Assembly (NCBI RefSeq): GCF_030867145.1
Contig: NC_134436.1
Coordinates: 7,006,001-7,070,000 of the forward strand
Length of the DNA stretch: 64,000 nt
Direction: 5' to 3'
Source: Opisthocomus hoazin
Lineage: Eukaryota; Chordata; Aves; Opisthocomiformes; Opisthocomidae
Below are positions 23,056 through 38,100 of this stretch, in pieces. Position 1 is the first letter of the stretch; every line of letters starts with the position of its first letter. Under the pieces are notes generated by a model that saw only the letters and a program-made list of their open reading frames with translations, did not search any database and was not told the origin of the DNA. The translations under genes were made by a program, and so were the position numbers.

Positions 23056-26000
23056 AAGAAGTTTTTCCATGGTAGTGCGGATGCACTGTTACATTCATCC
23101 AGCAAGAAAGAATAGGATCTTTCCTCCAGCACTGGAGGACTGGTTTTCAGTCTCCACATATTCATCTTGAGCCTGGTGGTTCCTCCTGTCCGGACTGTCA
23201 ATGCTGGAGACTTGGCTGGAGTGTGCCACAGATTCCTACCCAGCCTGTGCACCCAGCTCTCCTTCCCAGAGAACAGAGGCATGGGAACAGATGATCTGCA
23301 CTGAGTCTCACCCAGACATGGAAACGGAGAAGTTCTGGGTGTTCTTTTAGGATGTTGTCACAGACATATGTATCATCTTCATCGCACTCCTGAAGGCACA
23401 GCTGTCTTAGGACAGACCATAAATGAAATTTCAATGATTTGTTTGGAAGCAAATCAAGCAAGTACAGGCTAGATTGTTCTGACTAGTTGTGTCTTAATTA
23501 CCCCTAGATTTGACATGACATAACCTAACACATCAAGAATTGTAGTTTTATTGGCCCCTAAAAATATAACTTAGTGGTATAACTTTCAAAATGGATCCAC
23601 TTCAAATGAAGAATTGACACCTTACTTGAATGCACATAGCCTGTCTGGGTAGAGCGCTCAGCGTGCCATACCCCATGCCATTATTATTTGCCATAAAACC
23701 ACCACTAATATTGAGCATCTTCCTTGTACAAAAACTGAACTGCATTGGACTCCCAAGGAATTTTATACTAATATCTGTTTGTCAAATGTGGTAAACTGAA
23801 CATACAACCAGATGGACTCACTTGCCTATGATTAGCAAGAACAAAGCAGCAAGTTTAGAATGAACATTGCCTTTGTACCAGTCTAGCACTTCAGCAGCAT
23901 TGTCCCAGCCCTAATATTATCTTCTCCACTGGTTTCTGGCATTGCTGCCAGGCAGATAATGACCATACTGCATTTTCATTTATTCTGTGATTCCAGTTAG
24001 TATTATCAATCAGAGCCTCAGGAAAATCGCATGGAGATTTCCTCATCATTACAGGACTTGTTTTTTTATGGCACAGTACTTATCTCTAGAACTCAGGCAG
24101 CATTACTCATTGGAGAGGAAGGTATATAGATAGCAATACTTCAGTATTTTCCACAAACTGTCCACTCAGATTGGATCATCTGTTTATTTAATATCCCATG
24201 TGTCAAACAACCAATTGTTTATTTATACAGAAATCTAGGGGAAGAAAGGGTGCCTATGAAAAGGTACACACACTAAAATTGGCTTTTTAATGTGTAGTGA
24301 GAAACTGAGAACACCAAGGTTTGGGTAAAAAGTCTTTTGCCTGAAGTACAGGAATACATATACAGAGTGCACATAAATTGAGGTTACAATTCTGACTTCT
24401 TTTCCCCACAAACAGCTGGATACCTTCGACTTGGAAGTCACTCCAGGCAGGTGGTTCATCTCTGCCTGTGGAAAAACACATTGACTCCACTAGAGCTTTG
24501 TGTAGACAAAGCTTTTCCCTACAGAGGAGGCTGAGGCCACTGCCTAAATCCTTCTTCACAAGCCAAGCAGAGTACTTGCTATGCAAGCTTCCTGCAGAGA
24601 AATTGGCTGAGGTTCCAGCACTTGTGGTATTCCAGCCCTGGACTTCTCTTGAGCTAGTTCATCTCTCTTGCTAAAATATACACTGGTAATGTCATAATTC
24701 AGACCAAGATGACACTGAATATTTTTTCAGACTTGAATAGATTTTAATACATGCAAGATCTAAAGGAAAAGGGTGCTATACCACATCCCTGAAAAATACG
24801 GTGTTTCTGTCAAAAAACCCCAACAAATCTAGCCAAACATTGTTCAGTTTCACAGCTCTTGGCTATGAGAGTCCAGAAAACACTCTAGTGACCTGTTTTA
24901 GCTTTCATTCTGTCTGCCCTTATCACATGTGTGTCAGTAGGAGATTAAAAGCAGCAAAAGCAGCAGACACACACACAGACTCTAAACAAACATTCAACAG
25001 GGAAGTGAATTCTGCTCAGTAGAGAGAAATTTGATGGTTTAACAAATGAAATGTACACTTGCTGCCATGCTTCCAGCAGTGAGGTGATGTTAATATTTTA
25101 ATGAGGTCCTGCTAAAGTTCCACCATAGCCCTGTATTCTCAGGATAGCTGTGCTATGGAGAGGGGTTAGACACACTGTTCCTTTGCTCTGTCATTCTAAC
25201 TCAACTACAGTTTCCTTAATGATAATTAAGGACAGAGATTCTACTTAACCCAAAGCTTCTCAGAGAGCAAACAGCATATACTGTACGCAGTGACTGTAGT
25301 CAACTTGTAAAGCTGGAAGTGGGGAACAGGCAGTAACGATCTTGCCCTTGCACATAGGTTAGTGGGAGGTGAAGGCAGCTTCCCCAGAAAGACATCTGCA
25401 GTCCAGAAAAACTGGTCTAGTCTAAAGGCAAGAGATTTTCTTCTCATTAAGTAAGTGTGTAAGCTCTATGGATAAGTCAGCCTCGGCAGAGGTGATTACA
25501 GAGGACCAAAGTAGGAAGAAAAAAAATTAAACCATACTTCCCCTTCACTGTGGTGGCAATAATTTGTCAAAGGGGTCTCCACGCTTGTAGGCTGGGACTG
25601 TTTACCTTGACTCGGTGGCTGCTCTTACACCTCCCAGCTCCAATGACATGGAAGCATGCACACATTCATTTTTAGTTTATAAGAGTATCAGATCATGCAT
25701 GAGCTTGAGCTGTCCCTGAGTGATAAAGGAGGAAGGCAACAGATAATATGTTATCTGTGCTTCAGTGATTTGGTAGGACAAGTCAGAAAAAAAGAAATGA
25801 AATAACACTGATGAGAACATCAGTAGGAAGCACCACCAGGGCAGTAAGCAGAGCATAGCTCTTTCCAGAGGCACTATGTCATGGAGTTTCCAAAATGAAA
25901 TTTCCTCAGCATTTCAATTTCATCAAAAAATAGAAATATATCTCCTTCACCCCCCATTCCTCACATACTAGGTTTTCAATCAACTTTGAGTTAGTTCACG

Positions 26001-29000
26001 GATGCTTCCATTGGTCTGGACCTGGTATATACCTTTTCTAGACAAGGCATTTTCCTTCTTTACATTGCAGTAATTATCTCAGAGTTGATTGAAAATACTC
26101 TTTCCATTCCTTCTATCTTATTATGAAATGGATGTAATAACTTGTACCCACCTCATACTTATTTTTGGCATCCCAAGAATCTATTTGCCTCAATAAAATA
26201 AGGTTTATTGACTTGGCACCTGACAGTTTTATGACAAACTGTCTTTAGCTTGGTGCAGGCACTATGAAGCAAAGCACCTCCAGCTAGTCTTCTAAAGCCA
26301 GTAATTTTGTACTACTTTTCACATTGTGTCCATTCTTGAGGTGTAGGTGCATTAATTTATGCAGCAGACACTGAACTTCTCAGAAAGCACCAAGAGAGAT
26401 TATATACTTACACATTTTAATGAGGTATAACAACTTGTTCTAGTTCAGAGAAATAAATTCTGGTGAAAGCAAGACTTACATAAATGAAGTTAAGTAGGAT
26501 AGGGAAGCATGCTTCCTGACTGATCTTTTACCTTCACCTTTTCTTTTGCTTTTGGCAAAAAAAATCAGTGCTGCAGCTTTTGAGCCAACAGTTGAGATCT
26601 TTCCCAATTAAATCATAATTAAAGTGAATGAAACTTACCCACAATTTTGAAGCTATCATTCTTCAGTTAAGTGCAAGGAATAGCTACATAAAATTAATGT
26701 TTCAGCTGACAAAAAAAAAATCAACAAAGTGAAATAAGAAAGACTGTTTACAGCAACCTAAAACAATTGATCCAAACATTGCTTTTGCATCTTGAAAGCT
26801 TTGTTTTCCTCTTACGAGTACATGCCCAGCTGATTTTGGCAATCATATACAATAACAGTTTTAAAGTAAAATATAGAAGAGGGTTGGGGTTTTTTTATGA
26901 TGAAAAAGTTATTCGAATTCTTATAGAAATATTTTCTTGATTTGAAAACTGCAATGTGTATCAATATGTCTGATTTTGTGAATAGGTTTATACAGCTTTG
27001 AATTACATTTTTAGCAGATGTAAGTTTATGCATACACCCAAACGTGGCTGTTAACAGTCCGATTCTGATAATGACTAAACGGCAAATGTCTAATAGACTG
27101 AAAGCTATAAACGGCTTTTGGACACAGCTACCATTTGAAAAAATGTGTCATAGTTGCCCTGTGAAGAAGAGCCCTGAGACTGTTATAAAGCAGTGCAATA
27201 AAAATCAATACTGGCTACAATAATTTGATTACATCATTTGTAAATTTGAATTTGTAAACATCTGAGAATTTTTTTTAAGTTTCCATGACTCTTGAAAATT
27301 CCACTGATAAAAATATAAGTGACAGTTCTATTACTATCTGGTTTAAAATTCATCAATCAGCAACACACAGAGTAGACATACTATCCTGGAGTCAGCAGAT
27401 TAACCATATGTGTACGACTACAGTGTAATCAAAACAGTCTGCAAATTACCCTCAGGTGAAATCTGTTTATTTGGGCAAATCCACAAATGTTTATAAATAC
27501 TCAGCATTTGGAAGTTCAGATTCATTCTAAAAGAAAAATAAGTCAATCATTAATCAAAAGGGTAGACTCATAATAAATAGTATTCAAATTGGCTTTACCC
27601 ATGACCCTTTTTAAGTACATGGTCTTCTAATCTACAGTACTTTAGGAAAATATATCAAGGGCAGAAGTCCTGGCTCAGCAAACAGCAACAAACTGTTTAT
27701 TATCGTGAATGAACGTAGGGTTTTTTCCCTGAGATTTGAAATTTAAGATCGGGAGCCTGCTGTTTTCTACTTATTGCAACTCATTTTTCTGCACACACGG
27801 TACAAGAGGCAGTACTCTAACCATCAATAGCCTTTGATCATAAACCCCACATAACAGGTACCTTTTGCTCCTCTCTGCTTCCAATGCATGGTAAAGTCTG
27901 ATTACTCTATTTTTTAGCTGGGTTTTAATCATGTTTTTATTTTACTTTGCTTTTAAAAAATTTTATTTTTTAATCCAATGAACTCTGATCACTAAATCTC
28001 AGAATGCTTTGGAAACAATGTGAAGCTAAGTGCTAAAAAATAGGGTATTTTCCCTAGGTCGCACATGAGGACTGGTACCAAAAGGCCGACATACTCAGTT
28101 TCTTGCAGCAGCAAGTGAGAGAAGCTATATCACAGTCCACTACTGTGTCTACTAGATCTAGATAGACTTCAAGGAAAAGAACTAGTCAATCACTAGATAC
28201 AGGTGCTTAAGTGCCAGCATCCTATCCCAAACAGCCCAGCAATGTGACATGTCAGCTGGATCACGGACTGAGGATAATTTTTCCCCACTTGTCTTTTGTA
28301 CTACTTTATTTTACGTGTGCACTTTCAGGCACTCCAGCACACATAGGTGCCTGGTGAGATTCTGAAAGTTTTGAAAGTAGACGATAACGGCTTAACTTCC
28401 ATGAGTTCCTCCATGATCTGCCAAATAGTTTTCCAGCTATTACAGCTAAAACACACTGAGAGGAGAGTGTGGGCTTCTTATCTAGCTTTCTCTGAGGATG
28501 CTCAGCAACAGTATTCTGTGTTATAAGGCACCATGCTCCTTATCTGTACCACAAATATTATTGCCTCTGTGTAACAGCAGCCAACCCCCTAACCACCCTT
28601 CACACTTTTGCAAGCCCCCAGCATGGTCTTTAAGGGAATGTTCCCTTGTAAATCAAGCCATACTGATCACCTGAATGAATTTAGCATAATGTGACCTTTG
28701 CACACTTCTCTAAAGACAGCTAGATTAATTACTGCAGGTCAGGAATTGGAACAAGACAGGTTTTTTGCTTAAGGACCTTGTGAATCAAAGCAGCATGCTG
28801 GGGAAAAGCTGTCAGAGTTCTGAACTGCCAGAACTGCTCGTTGTGTAGAATTTCTGTTGCTATTTTGTTCCGTCTCAAATCTAATCAAATTAAATCCATC
28901 TTAAATGAAGTATAAACTGTGTTGCACACTTATCAGCACTATGCTGCATTCTATCAACCAGAGAGAATTTAGCCAGACTAGATGGTGCGCAGAAATATGC

Positions 29001-32000
29001 GCATCTCCCATTGCATCTGAGATTTATTGATGACTTTATTTAAACTCTACATTAGCTTACAAGAATTTGAACAAACAGTGAGAAATTCCTGTACAATTTT
29101 ACATTTTTAAACCTTTACCAGACCCCAGAAGTATATGTGGGAAGCAAGCAAAGCTTCACTGAAGATTACTTACATCTACCAGCTTATGGGAGATATACTT
29201 TTATCCCCCTCCATTCTTCACAGATTATGACAGAGGTACTTGTTTGCTGACACCCCAAACAGGACTGTCTGATTAGTTTTGCTGTGGGGCTAGACCAAGG
29301 TATAAATAGGTAAAATAAACAAATGATCAGAAGGAAAAAGGGTATCTAACCTCAGTGGCATACCCAGCAAAACCAGAAATTTGTACCTGGGGCAGCTACA
29401 GGAGTCAGGTCTCTTAGCTCCTAAGCCAGTAACTTCTGCAGAAGGCCACCTCATCTCACAAGCAGTAATGTCTTTCCCAATTCCAAATTTATCTTATTTG
29501 CAAGGCTTTCTGAGGCTGGTAAATTTAATCTAACCTGTAACGATCCTCCTAGTTAATTATCAGCTAAGAGGAAGCGATGGTCCAAGGTTACTTCTCAACA
29601 CACCCAAAGAAACTATTACTGGAGCAATAAAACACATCCTTTTGTGCCTTGGTATTTTATTAATAAGCACTGCAACTTACGTATACAATTAAAAGGAAAA
29701 CAGTGTTTTCTTCTGCACTGTTCTCCCCTTTGGACAAGCTCAGTCTTTCAGCACGTGTGTATTGGTATTACAAGCTGTTCCCACGGTGTGTTATGCAATC
29801 AATTCCAGTGTCCTATAGTACCACTCCTCAATGTACATATACCATCCAGGTGCTCCATGCCAGAACAAGGCTATAAAAGGCAGCCATTTATTAGGCAACT
29901 AATTCTGAAAGATGAGAAATACTTTCAATCCAAGAAGTAAGTTCTAGTCATATTTTAATTTATCACATTACTGTTCTCAAAAACAAATGCAGAGAATATT
30001 GCATCTTGCTAACTTTAGACACACTTTAAAAGGTCTTCCCCTCCTCTTCCATTCACTGCAGGCTTTTCCTCATTACAAACCTTCCAATCTTGCCACTGTG
30101 TAATGATTATGGTGGTTCTACAAGAGAAAGTTTAAGACACCACAACAAGCCTGCTAAAAGGAAAAGGCTGACCAATTTCAAACATCATTCTTCATCACTT
30201 CTAGCTATGGAATCCAGTAATTTAAAAGCTTCGCCCATCCCCCCAAGTGACACATGTGAGTTTTGTAAGCACTACAGCAGTTTCAGCAGTTAAAAGGAGA
30301 TAAAATGATAACTGATCTTCCAGACTTTCTTGTTTGTAAATGCTTAAGTGAGCATCACATTCACCAATGAAAAGTCCCTCCTGACTTGCTGCATAACACA
30401 GACTACGGAACTTGGTTCCCTCACGGAGTCAAGCTTTCTGTGGTTGAGTAACAGCAAACCCATCCTACCCCTTGGTAAAGTGTTCATGTTGCAGAAGTGG
30501 GCTCCAACTCAGAAACTGCTGGGTGAACTGCTTCCATGAGCATTGCTGTTGGCTGCTCTGAAAGTCTATTATAACATGCTACACAGCAAATGCGATGGGT
30601 GATATGTTTTTGTTTTAAATCCTATTTTTGTCACTTCTATTTTTAAAATCAATTAAAGCTGTTGAGATTCATCAAAGAGGCAATAAAATGACAGACTGTG
30701 CAGCAGCAGGGGAAGACTGATAGAATACCTAACTCTCCTGCAGCTGTGCAATCAGCTTGAAGATACACTAAAAGAACAGCCACAGGAGCTAGGGAGAGCT
30801 TCACTGATGCAATGTGAAAAGAGCTCAGGAAGTTTCAGATACTGTTAAAAGGACAGCTTTCAGAGAGGAAGGATAATGTTCCTTAATTTTGGTTCTAAAA
30901 TGAGTGGGCAAGCCTCAGTAGGCCCAGTTCTTTTACTGTCCTCAGATATCTGTAATACTATTTATTTTTATGGATTATTTAAAAAACTGTTCTCCCATGA
31001 TTTTCCTTATCCTTTACAAATCCCCTTTTATGCCTTTCCATGCTTTATGAGCCTACTTTGAAACCCTGGAGTTGCTCAGACAGCTGCTTAACAAGATAAT
31101 CTGTTTTCCCAGTTTGGCATTCTAATGTCAAGACAGAGTATTTAAGTGTATTTTCTCTTTCAACTTCTTATATCTTCTAAAATTATGTACGCAGCCCTTA
31201 GGCCACTATTTCAGTATTGTCACTGCTGCAGAAGAGCACAGATGCATTCTCAGACAACCAGAGAGGTAGAAATAACTGCAATATGGTTTAGAGTGCCCCT
31301 TGCTCTTACACCTAACGAGATTAATGAAAGGTTGATGGTTTATGGAGCTGTCGGATCCATCAAAGAAAAAGCAATAGTGCTTTTCAAAATTCTGCTCCAA
31401 TGGACAAAGCTTGTGAATCACTGAGTTTCAAAATGCAAAGCCAAATGAAAAATACAAAGAATTCCCACCGCTCAAAAGATTTGCTTTGTTCTTTCTTACT
31501 AGCCAAAATCCCCATCATATTATTTTTATGAATGATTATACAATGACATATCAAAGGATTTGCCTTTGTCTTAATGATTCCTCATGTCTATACCCAGCCC
31601 AAAGCATCATACTATCAGGAATGTACCTGAACAATGCACGGGCTTACTATAAATTACATAGACACTTCACTCTGATCTGTGTCGAGCCAGCCAGACATCT
31701 GCTGTCTTTTTGTTAAAAGACAGAGTAAATACATTAAAACGTCAGTATTTCTTCTACCAAAGCCAAATTAGTTTGGATCTATAGGAATTTGTGGTCACGG
31801 TCTTCCTCATTCAATAACCAAGCTGCCAAGTTGAACTAGGCAGGTGGGTTGACATCTGAAAGTTGCTACCAACCATGACAATATTCAGAACGCAGGAACT
31901 TCTGGAGCAAATACCAAACATACTTAACTGGCAACAATAGACTTGCAATGACAAAGCAATTAGAATAAAAACAATTGCTGGAAGACTCCTGACCGCAAGA

Positions 32001-34654
32001 AGTCTGAGCTTCACCGACTGATTGGCTCCACATCTACTTCTCTAACAACACTTTTCCTTCTGATAGAAAAGAGGGGTTATTTCCAATGCAGAATTAGTTT
32101 TTAAATAGTTTTCATTAGCTGTACTTAATTATTGATGTTAAATATGCCTTTAAAACAGAGAAGTTATTTTCATTATAAATTATCTAAAGACGACATTTAA
32201 ACATTAACTTTTAAGTCAGAAATGCTTTCTGACATAAAATTAATGGCTTTTAAGTTGCCCCTAAAGCATACTCTCTTCTAGAGAATAAATGGGTCATTAA
32301 AAAAAAACTATTTCCTGGTTAATTTTTATGGAAAAAAATTGACAGTGAGATTAATGCAAGGTTTGACTAATGTATGTCAAATATGAGTTCTTGCCCTGTA
32401 CTGTTTGACTATCCCTAAACTGATTATAAAATACTGTTAGATCAGGATAGTCACATTGTCACCCTTGTAGCAGCTTAAACAGTGTAATATCAATTACAGT
32501 AGAGAATGAAGTTTCCTGCATGAACTGGGGACAGAGGACAAAGAAAGCTGTCACTGTTTTGATAAACTTGCTATCGAGTTTCTCAGACAAGGGAAGGTAG
32601 GACTCACTAGTCAGTCCCTAGAAGATGGGCCCATGGCATTTCTGGGTCTCTGTCCCTCCCTGCAAAGACCTGATAGAGGTTTTGCCAGACCTGGCAGTAA
32701 ATTAATAGCAGGTGTGTGAGTGTGAACTTCTATTTCAGTTGGCTTCATTCACATAGTTAACTAGAGACTCGCTAAGATATTAATTTTTGTATTAAAAATG
32801 TAAGCATCCCTTTGTATTAAGAGATGTTGAGGTGAATATTGATTTTAATCAAAACTTGTAGACTTTCATAGGACCTTAGGACCTATGACATACATGCCCC
32901 TTTCATTGTACAGGATTAGAAATACTTGATCACTCATGTCTGCTAATTTTGGACTTTACAAGACAATTGATAATCATGCCACTATTGAAGTGCAATGCAG
33001 TATTTGGTGCCTGATGCTTAGTCTGCTTCAGTATATCAAGGCACAGAAGGAGTAGGTGTAGTCCCTAGATGCGCATTGGAACTCTGAAATCTTTGAAGGT
33101 TTAATAACTGAATACACAAAACATCAGATGTGTCGAGCAAAAGTCTTTGTGTTGTCCAACTTTATCAGACTTGAAGGGGTAGAATCCAGATTCTGGCCCT
33201 CTCCCTGTGGGTCATACCACAGCAATAGCCATTGGCTGATCAGCGCTGTGGCACTTAGGCATGGGCAGGTAGCAGCAGCCCTTCAGTGCCACCTTTTCTT
33301 CCCTTGCAGATGAGGTAGGTGGCTGTAGCAGGGTTCAGCTGCCAGGACATCATACAAGAGCATGTGTTGTCCAAGGAACAGAAGGTGAGACTGTTGTGGG
33401 GAAGCACTGTGTTAGTTAGATCTAGCAAACTAATTGGCTATTAACCATAAAAGCTGATGGCTGCATATTCAAAAAGCACTTGGAGTGGAAATCAAGCTAT
33501 AAAAAGGACAAGAGAGAAGGACAAGTATAAAAGCAGAGGAACTCATGCTTTTTCATGATCCTGACATATTTTAGAGTAACAGAGGTAGTCATGATACGCT
33601 ATTTTAATCTGACATATTATATGAAAGATTTCTTTCCCAGAAAGGAATGATTCTCAGCAAGCTTGATACAAGAGATGGTATAATCCTTTCTTACAAGTAT
33701 TTGTAAGTATAATCTGTGCTTTTGAAAAACTCTTGAGGTCTTTTCCTGCTGAATGTTTCCCCTCCTGTGAGTTCATAAAGTAGAGAGATACTTGGATATG
33801 CTTCTTGAGTGTGTGTGCCTGTGCTTAATTAACCCTGTGCGTTTAGCCATTAAGTGCTTCATTTATCCTGTCCTTTATGGATCTCTCTTGAGAGCCATTT
33901 AAACCCAGACTGTTGTATTTTAATTTGCATACATACATGTTTGTGCAGGGTAAAACATCCTGACCTCAAGCTGTTTTGGTTTGCCAATGGCTTTTGTTGT
34001 CTTTAAGTCAACCATGTTCACTAAACAGAACCTGCCTCTCACAAGTTGCTCCCAAATATTTTCCTTTATTTCAATAGTAAATATACCTTTTGCCCTGAAC
34101 CTGATGTTGAGTACTCTAAAATCCAGGGAATGCATTTTTAATTTCAAAACAGCACCTACAAGCATCATTCACATTTTTGTACAGGTACAAAGCAAAACCT
34201 AGTAATTCTTACCTCTGGAGTTTCTCAGTTTCTGTCTCTACAGCCTGAACCCTGTGGGAACGCCCTCATACGTACCAACTCAAGGGCTATGATTGACTGC
34301 AGCTTCCCTGACTTGCAATTGGAAAACTCATGAAGTAAGAAAAAGTAAAATTATTTCCAAAGGTATCAAAAGCAAATTTCCAATTAGCTTTAAATGCTTC
34401 AGTACTTAAATGTAGTTTTGTTACTTTGGTTGTTCAAGTACAAATCCAGTGGCCTAATCTGCCTAAGATAAAACACTGTATCCCAGGATAACTTTCCTAG
34501 TATGGGAAAAGATATATTTCTACCAACGTAAGCCCAAGATGATACCCAATGTCACCATTTCAGTGAAGTACAAAAGTGACACTACAAAGTAAACTGTCAG
34601 TGAAGTTTCTAGGTGTTTTGTAACATGGCTCAGATCTTCTCTAGAAGGAAAGAT

Positions 34655-35156
34655 GTTTGGAGCTCTCAGCACAAGAAGCACGTGGACCTGTTGGAGCAGG
34701 TCCAGAGGAGGGCCACAAAAATGATGGGTGTTGGAACACCTCTCATACGAAGACAGGCTGAGAGAGTTGGGGCTGTTCAGCTTGAAGAGAAGGCTCCAGG
34801 GAGACCTTATTGCGGCCTTTCAATACTTAAAGGGGGCCTATAGGAAAGAGAGGGGCAATCTTTTCAGCAAGGCCTGTTGAGATAGGGCAAGGAGTAATGG
34901 TTTTTAACTAAGGGAGGGTAGATTTAGACTGGATACAAGGAAGAAATTTTTTACAATGAGGGTGGTGAAACAGTGGAACTGTTTGCCCAGAACAGGTGGT
35001 CGATGCCCCATCCCTGGAAACATTCAAGGCCAGGTTGGATGGGGCTCTGAGCAACCTGATCCAGCTGAAGATGTCCCTGCTCACTGCAGGGGGGTTGTGC
35101 TAGATGGCCTTTAAAGGTCCCTTCCAACCCAAAACATTCTAGGATTCCATGATTCT
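34655..35156 (+). mobile_element. CR1 LINE, 5'-truncated 3' end (sense on plus strand)
   Basis: About 500 bp match the well-known 3' region of avian CR1 elements. Diagnostic stretches are gtccagaggagggccac near 34700, gctgagagagttggggctgt near 34760, ggagaccttattgcggcctt near 34800, tttacaatgagggtggtgaa near 34950, ggaaacattcaaggccaggt near 35020, and the terminal ttccaaccc-aaaacattct-aggattccatgattct ending at 35156. The copy holds the very end of ORF2 and the 3' UTR. The reading frame is closed by stops and it is inactive. Severe 5' truncation is the rule for CR1, which primes on a short 3' repeat rather than a poly(A) tail. The 3' end is intact but carries small differences from the consensus, so the copy is not recent. 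Confidence 0.95.
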
Positions 35157-38100
35157 AATCATGTAGGACCTTTTCAGTTCTACTTACAAAGTTAAAATTT
35201 TGGTATGTTCTCTTCTGTGTAGCAGGTACATTGGTTTGTAAAGCCCTTTACAGTCAACATGGATTAAGCTCACACTCCTCCCTATACTTTAATATGGTGA
35301 AGAAGGGCTGCCCAACAGGTTCCAGTGCCTCTGTCGTCCACATGAAATAATCACTGTCAGATGCTTGCATCAAATCAAAAGGCCAGAGAAAGGAAAAAGC
35401 AGACAAATTGCCAGATGAAACTGCTATGGATGAGTTAACCATGTTTTGGTCACTATTGCAGACCTTGAGCTCTTTAAAACATATAAAAACCCTCAGATAT
35501 GCTGGTCTGATTCATATGTTCATCTGTAGAATGTATATCCATAACTAATTTCCCCAGTGTCTACCACATCATTCTTTTTCAAAAAGCCACTGGAAAGCAG
35601 TATTTGCAAAGACATCTCTAAGCGATACTGCGCAAGTACAAGCTGCTCTTTTGACTACGTCATTACAGTAGTAATCTAAAATCTGTGGTTAAGCTCTGCT
35701 ACAGCCCTATAGCACAGCACTCAACTCTGCATGAGGTTCTGTAGAGAAAATAAAACAGTCCCTTCTACAAGGAGCCAACCAGTCTAAATAGTCAAGGCTG
35801 CAAGACGACAGGGGAGAACAGTAGAAAAGCGATCTCAGTTTCCTGCCTTAAACACTCCCCCCCTGCCCCACCCCTATTTCTTTGACTGTCTCTCCCATTA
35901 ATGCAGACCGGAAGCTCTAAATCCAGGACTAGCTCTGTACTAGAGCTAAGACAATGTAGTATCAGTTTCACAGGAAACTGAATGCTGCTTTGCTACAGAA
36001 TATAAAAAAAAGTGTTTACGAACAAATAAATGGTAACCCATGAGATTACACATATTCATTTTGTGCTTCTAAAACTTCAGAAATAAATGGATGTTGGGAC
36101 TTTCATACACAAAATTTCAGATAAGGCATCTTGTATGTACATTAAGCTTATTGCTTCACCCATTGAACCAGATTATTTTTCACTCATGGCATTAAGATTT
36201 AGCTCCAGCTAGAAATCTACCTTTAGACCAGCTTGTCTAAACATTGTTTTAATCTTGAAATCCAGCAATAACACACTTTTCAAAAATCTTGACCAGAATT
36301 TGCAATTCTTGGCACCTACTCTAGATGGCAGATTTTAGAAAGAATTTATCACAATACATTGTCACCACCAATGAAGGCCTATCAATATGCCAGAGATGCA
36401 TTAAGTACTCAAATCATGTGTGTTTAAGTCAATAGGATATGGTGCATTTGTGCATGTCACCTTGCCTGACACTGAATGTTCTCTATACTGATTATGAGGG
36501 AGCAAAACAGGTTGTGTTGTATTCATATATTTAGTTGTCTAAGGGCAATAAGTTGCTCTACTACAAAGTGGAGCCTTTCATTAAAACAGGTCAAATCTGT
36601 GGTGATACGTCAACTGGTTTGTCAGAGATGTGCCCCACCATCAGATATTGCAGTTCCTGGATTTGGTCTTCATTCTAGACATTTTAAAGAACAAAGATTC
36701 AGATCTAAACACACTGTAGGCTGAAGTAGGCAGAGAAGTCACAATCTGTCAATTCAGTGTTTCATTCCAAATCAATATAGCGTTTCCTCCTGAATTGTGG
36801 TTTGGAGCATTCTGTGTTTACATGCATCTTAATGTGATTGGCACTTGCAGATTATCCTGTCACCCTCCTGTAAGAAGCTAGATCAGAACTCTCATTGTGA
36901 TGTCTTTTGGAAGACGCCCTTTGTAGGCAATCCACTCACCTGTGAATGTGATCCTTCCTGCTTGCTGCCCGAACTTAAATACAGAAAACCTATGTCCTCC
37001 TTTGGGGTATTATAAAGCATGTTCCCTCATACAGAAAAGGACCAGGTTGCAGAATTACAGAATAGTGGGTAAAATTTGAATTTGTGATATAGCCAGGTGA
37101 TTTCCTTTAAAATGAGTTCTTATGCATCACGCCACAGCTTCAACATTTTGTATGTTAATTCAAGTAGATAAGGCTCTGACTCTTTCTGTTCTGTGCTGAC
37201 TTCCAATGCATGACTGTATTTTCCAAGGGAACCTGCTAAGTGAGTTCCACCTGCCTACTGAAGATATTAGTTGTGTTTTCACATGATGTAGCAGTGGAGA
37301 TAACTACTGTCTTCTCGAACTCAGTGGCAGTCTGTTTTAGGTGAACTATCTGCCCTTTTAGAAGCAGAGCAAAGTTGTGCCTTGCTTTGACACTAGACCA
37401 TACTCAATAACTTTTAAACAACTCACAGTGCATGAAGTGATTTCCTATATAAAGATATAACTGCCCATAATGAGTGTTGTAAGCTTCAGACTATCACTCA
37501 CTATTAGCTATATATGCTTATGCAGGAGAAGAGATTTGTCAAGCCTCTCCAAACTTTGCCAGCTTTGTTTAACCTACGTATGAATTTAGAATCTAACATT
37601 GCTTTCAAAGTGTCATGCATAAGAGATCATCACAAAAGAGTGAGAGAAAAAACTACAAAGGCTTTTTAGTAGTTCTCTGAAGATTTATAAAACAACAATT
37701 ACTTCCTTTGTTCTGTCTCCCACTTGGCTCTTAGAGAGGCTCAATCACACAACAGATATGAAGGGGAGGATGTTTCAGAATGCAAAGTACACTTATTTTC
37801 AAGAATCCACTGCACATTCTGAAAGTAGCATGATATTGTAATCTAAAGCTTTCAAGCACCACTGAAGAACAAGTATGATAAATCTCAGGGGGGTTGTCTA
37901 AAAGAAATTGACCTGCAGACAAAGAAACACTTTTGGAATGCTATGTCATTTCATAATAAGCATCTCACCTTGATCCGTATTGTCACCAAAAAAGGTAAAG
38001 TTAAATCTAGCAGTTGTGATAACAGCTGGTCTTTGCATACTCTGCTGCACACTGCCAAATCACACTAATAACAGATACTGAGGAATTCCCACATTTAGCT

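Larger units (their letters stand above)
20111..34654. other. Intergenic region between KCNIP1 and the first CR1
   Basis: AT-rich unique sequence. I see no exon with homology I recognise, no RNA gene and no clear transposon. Short repeats occur at 21283-21302 (AT/AC dinucleotides) and 23041-23055 (T run). The sequence beside the T run was examined as a possible minus-strand retrocopy, but no parent gene was recognised. Open frames up to about 135 codons near 20358-20765 lie in locally GC-richer DNA beside the CpG region and overlap in several frames, which argues against coding. A regulatory role for parts of this stretch is possible but cannot be shown from one sequence. Confidence 0.7.

Noticed and set aside
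23037..23461. Possible minus-strand processed retrocopy next to a T15 run
   Set aside because: No parent gene was recognised, no flanking duplication was seen, and the T run is explained equally well as a homopolymer.
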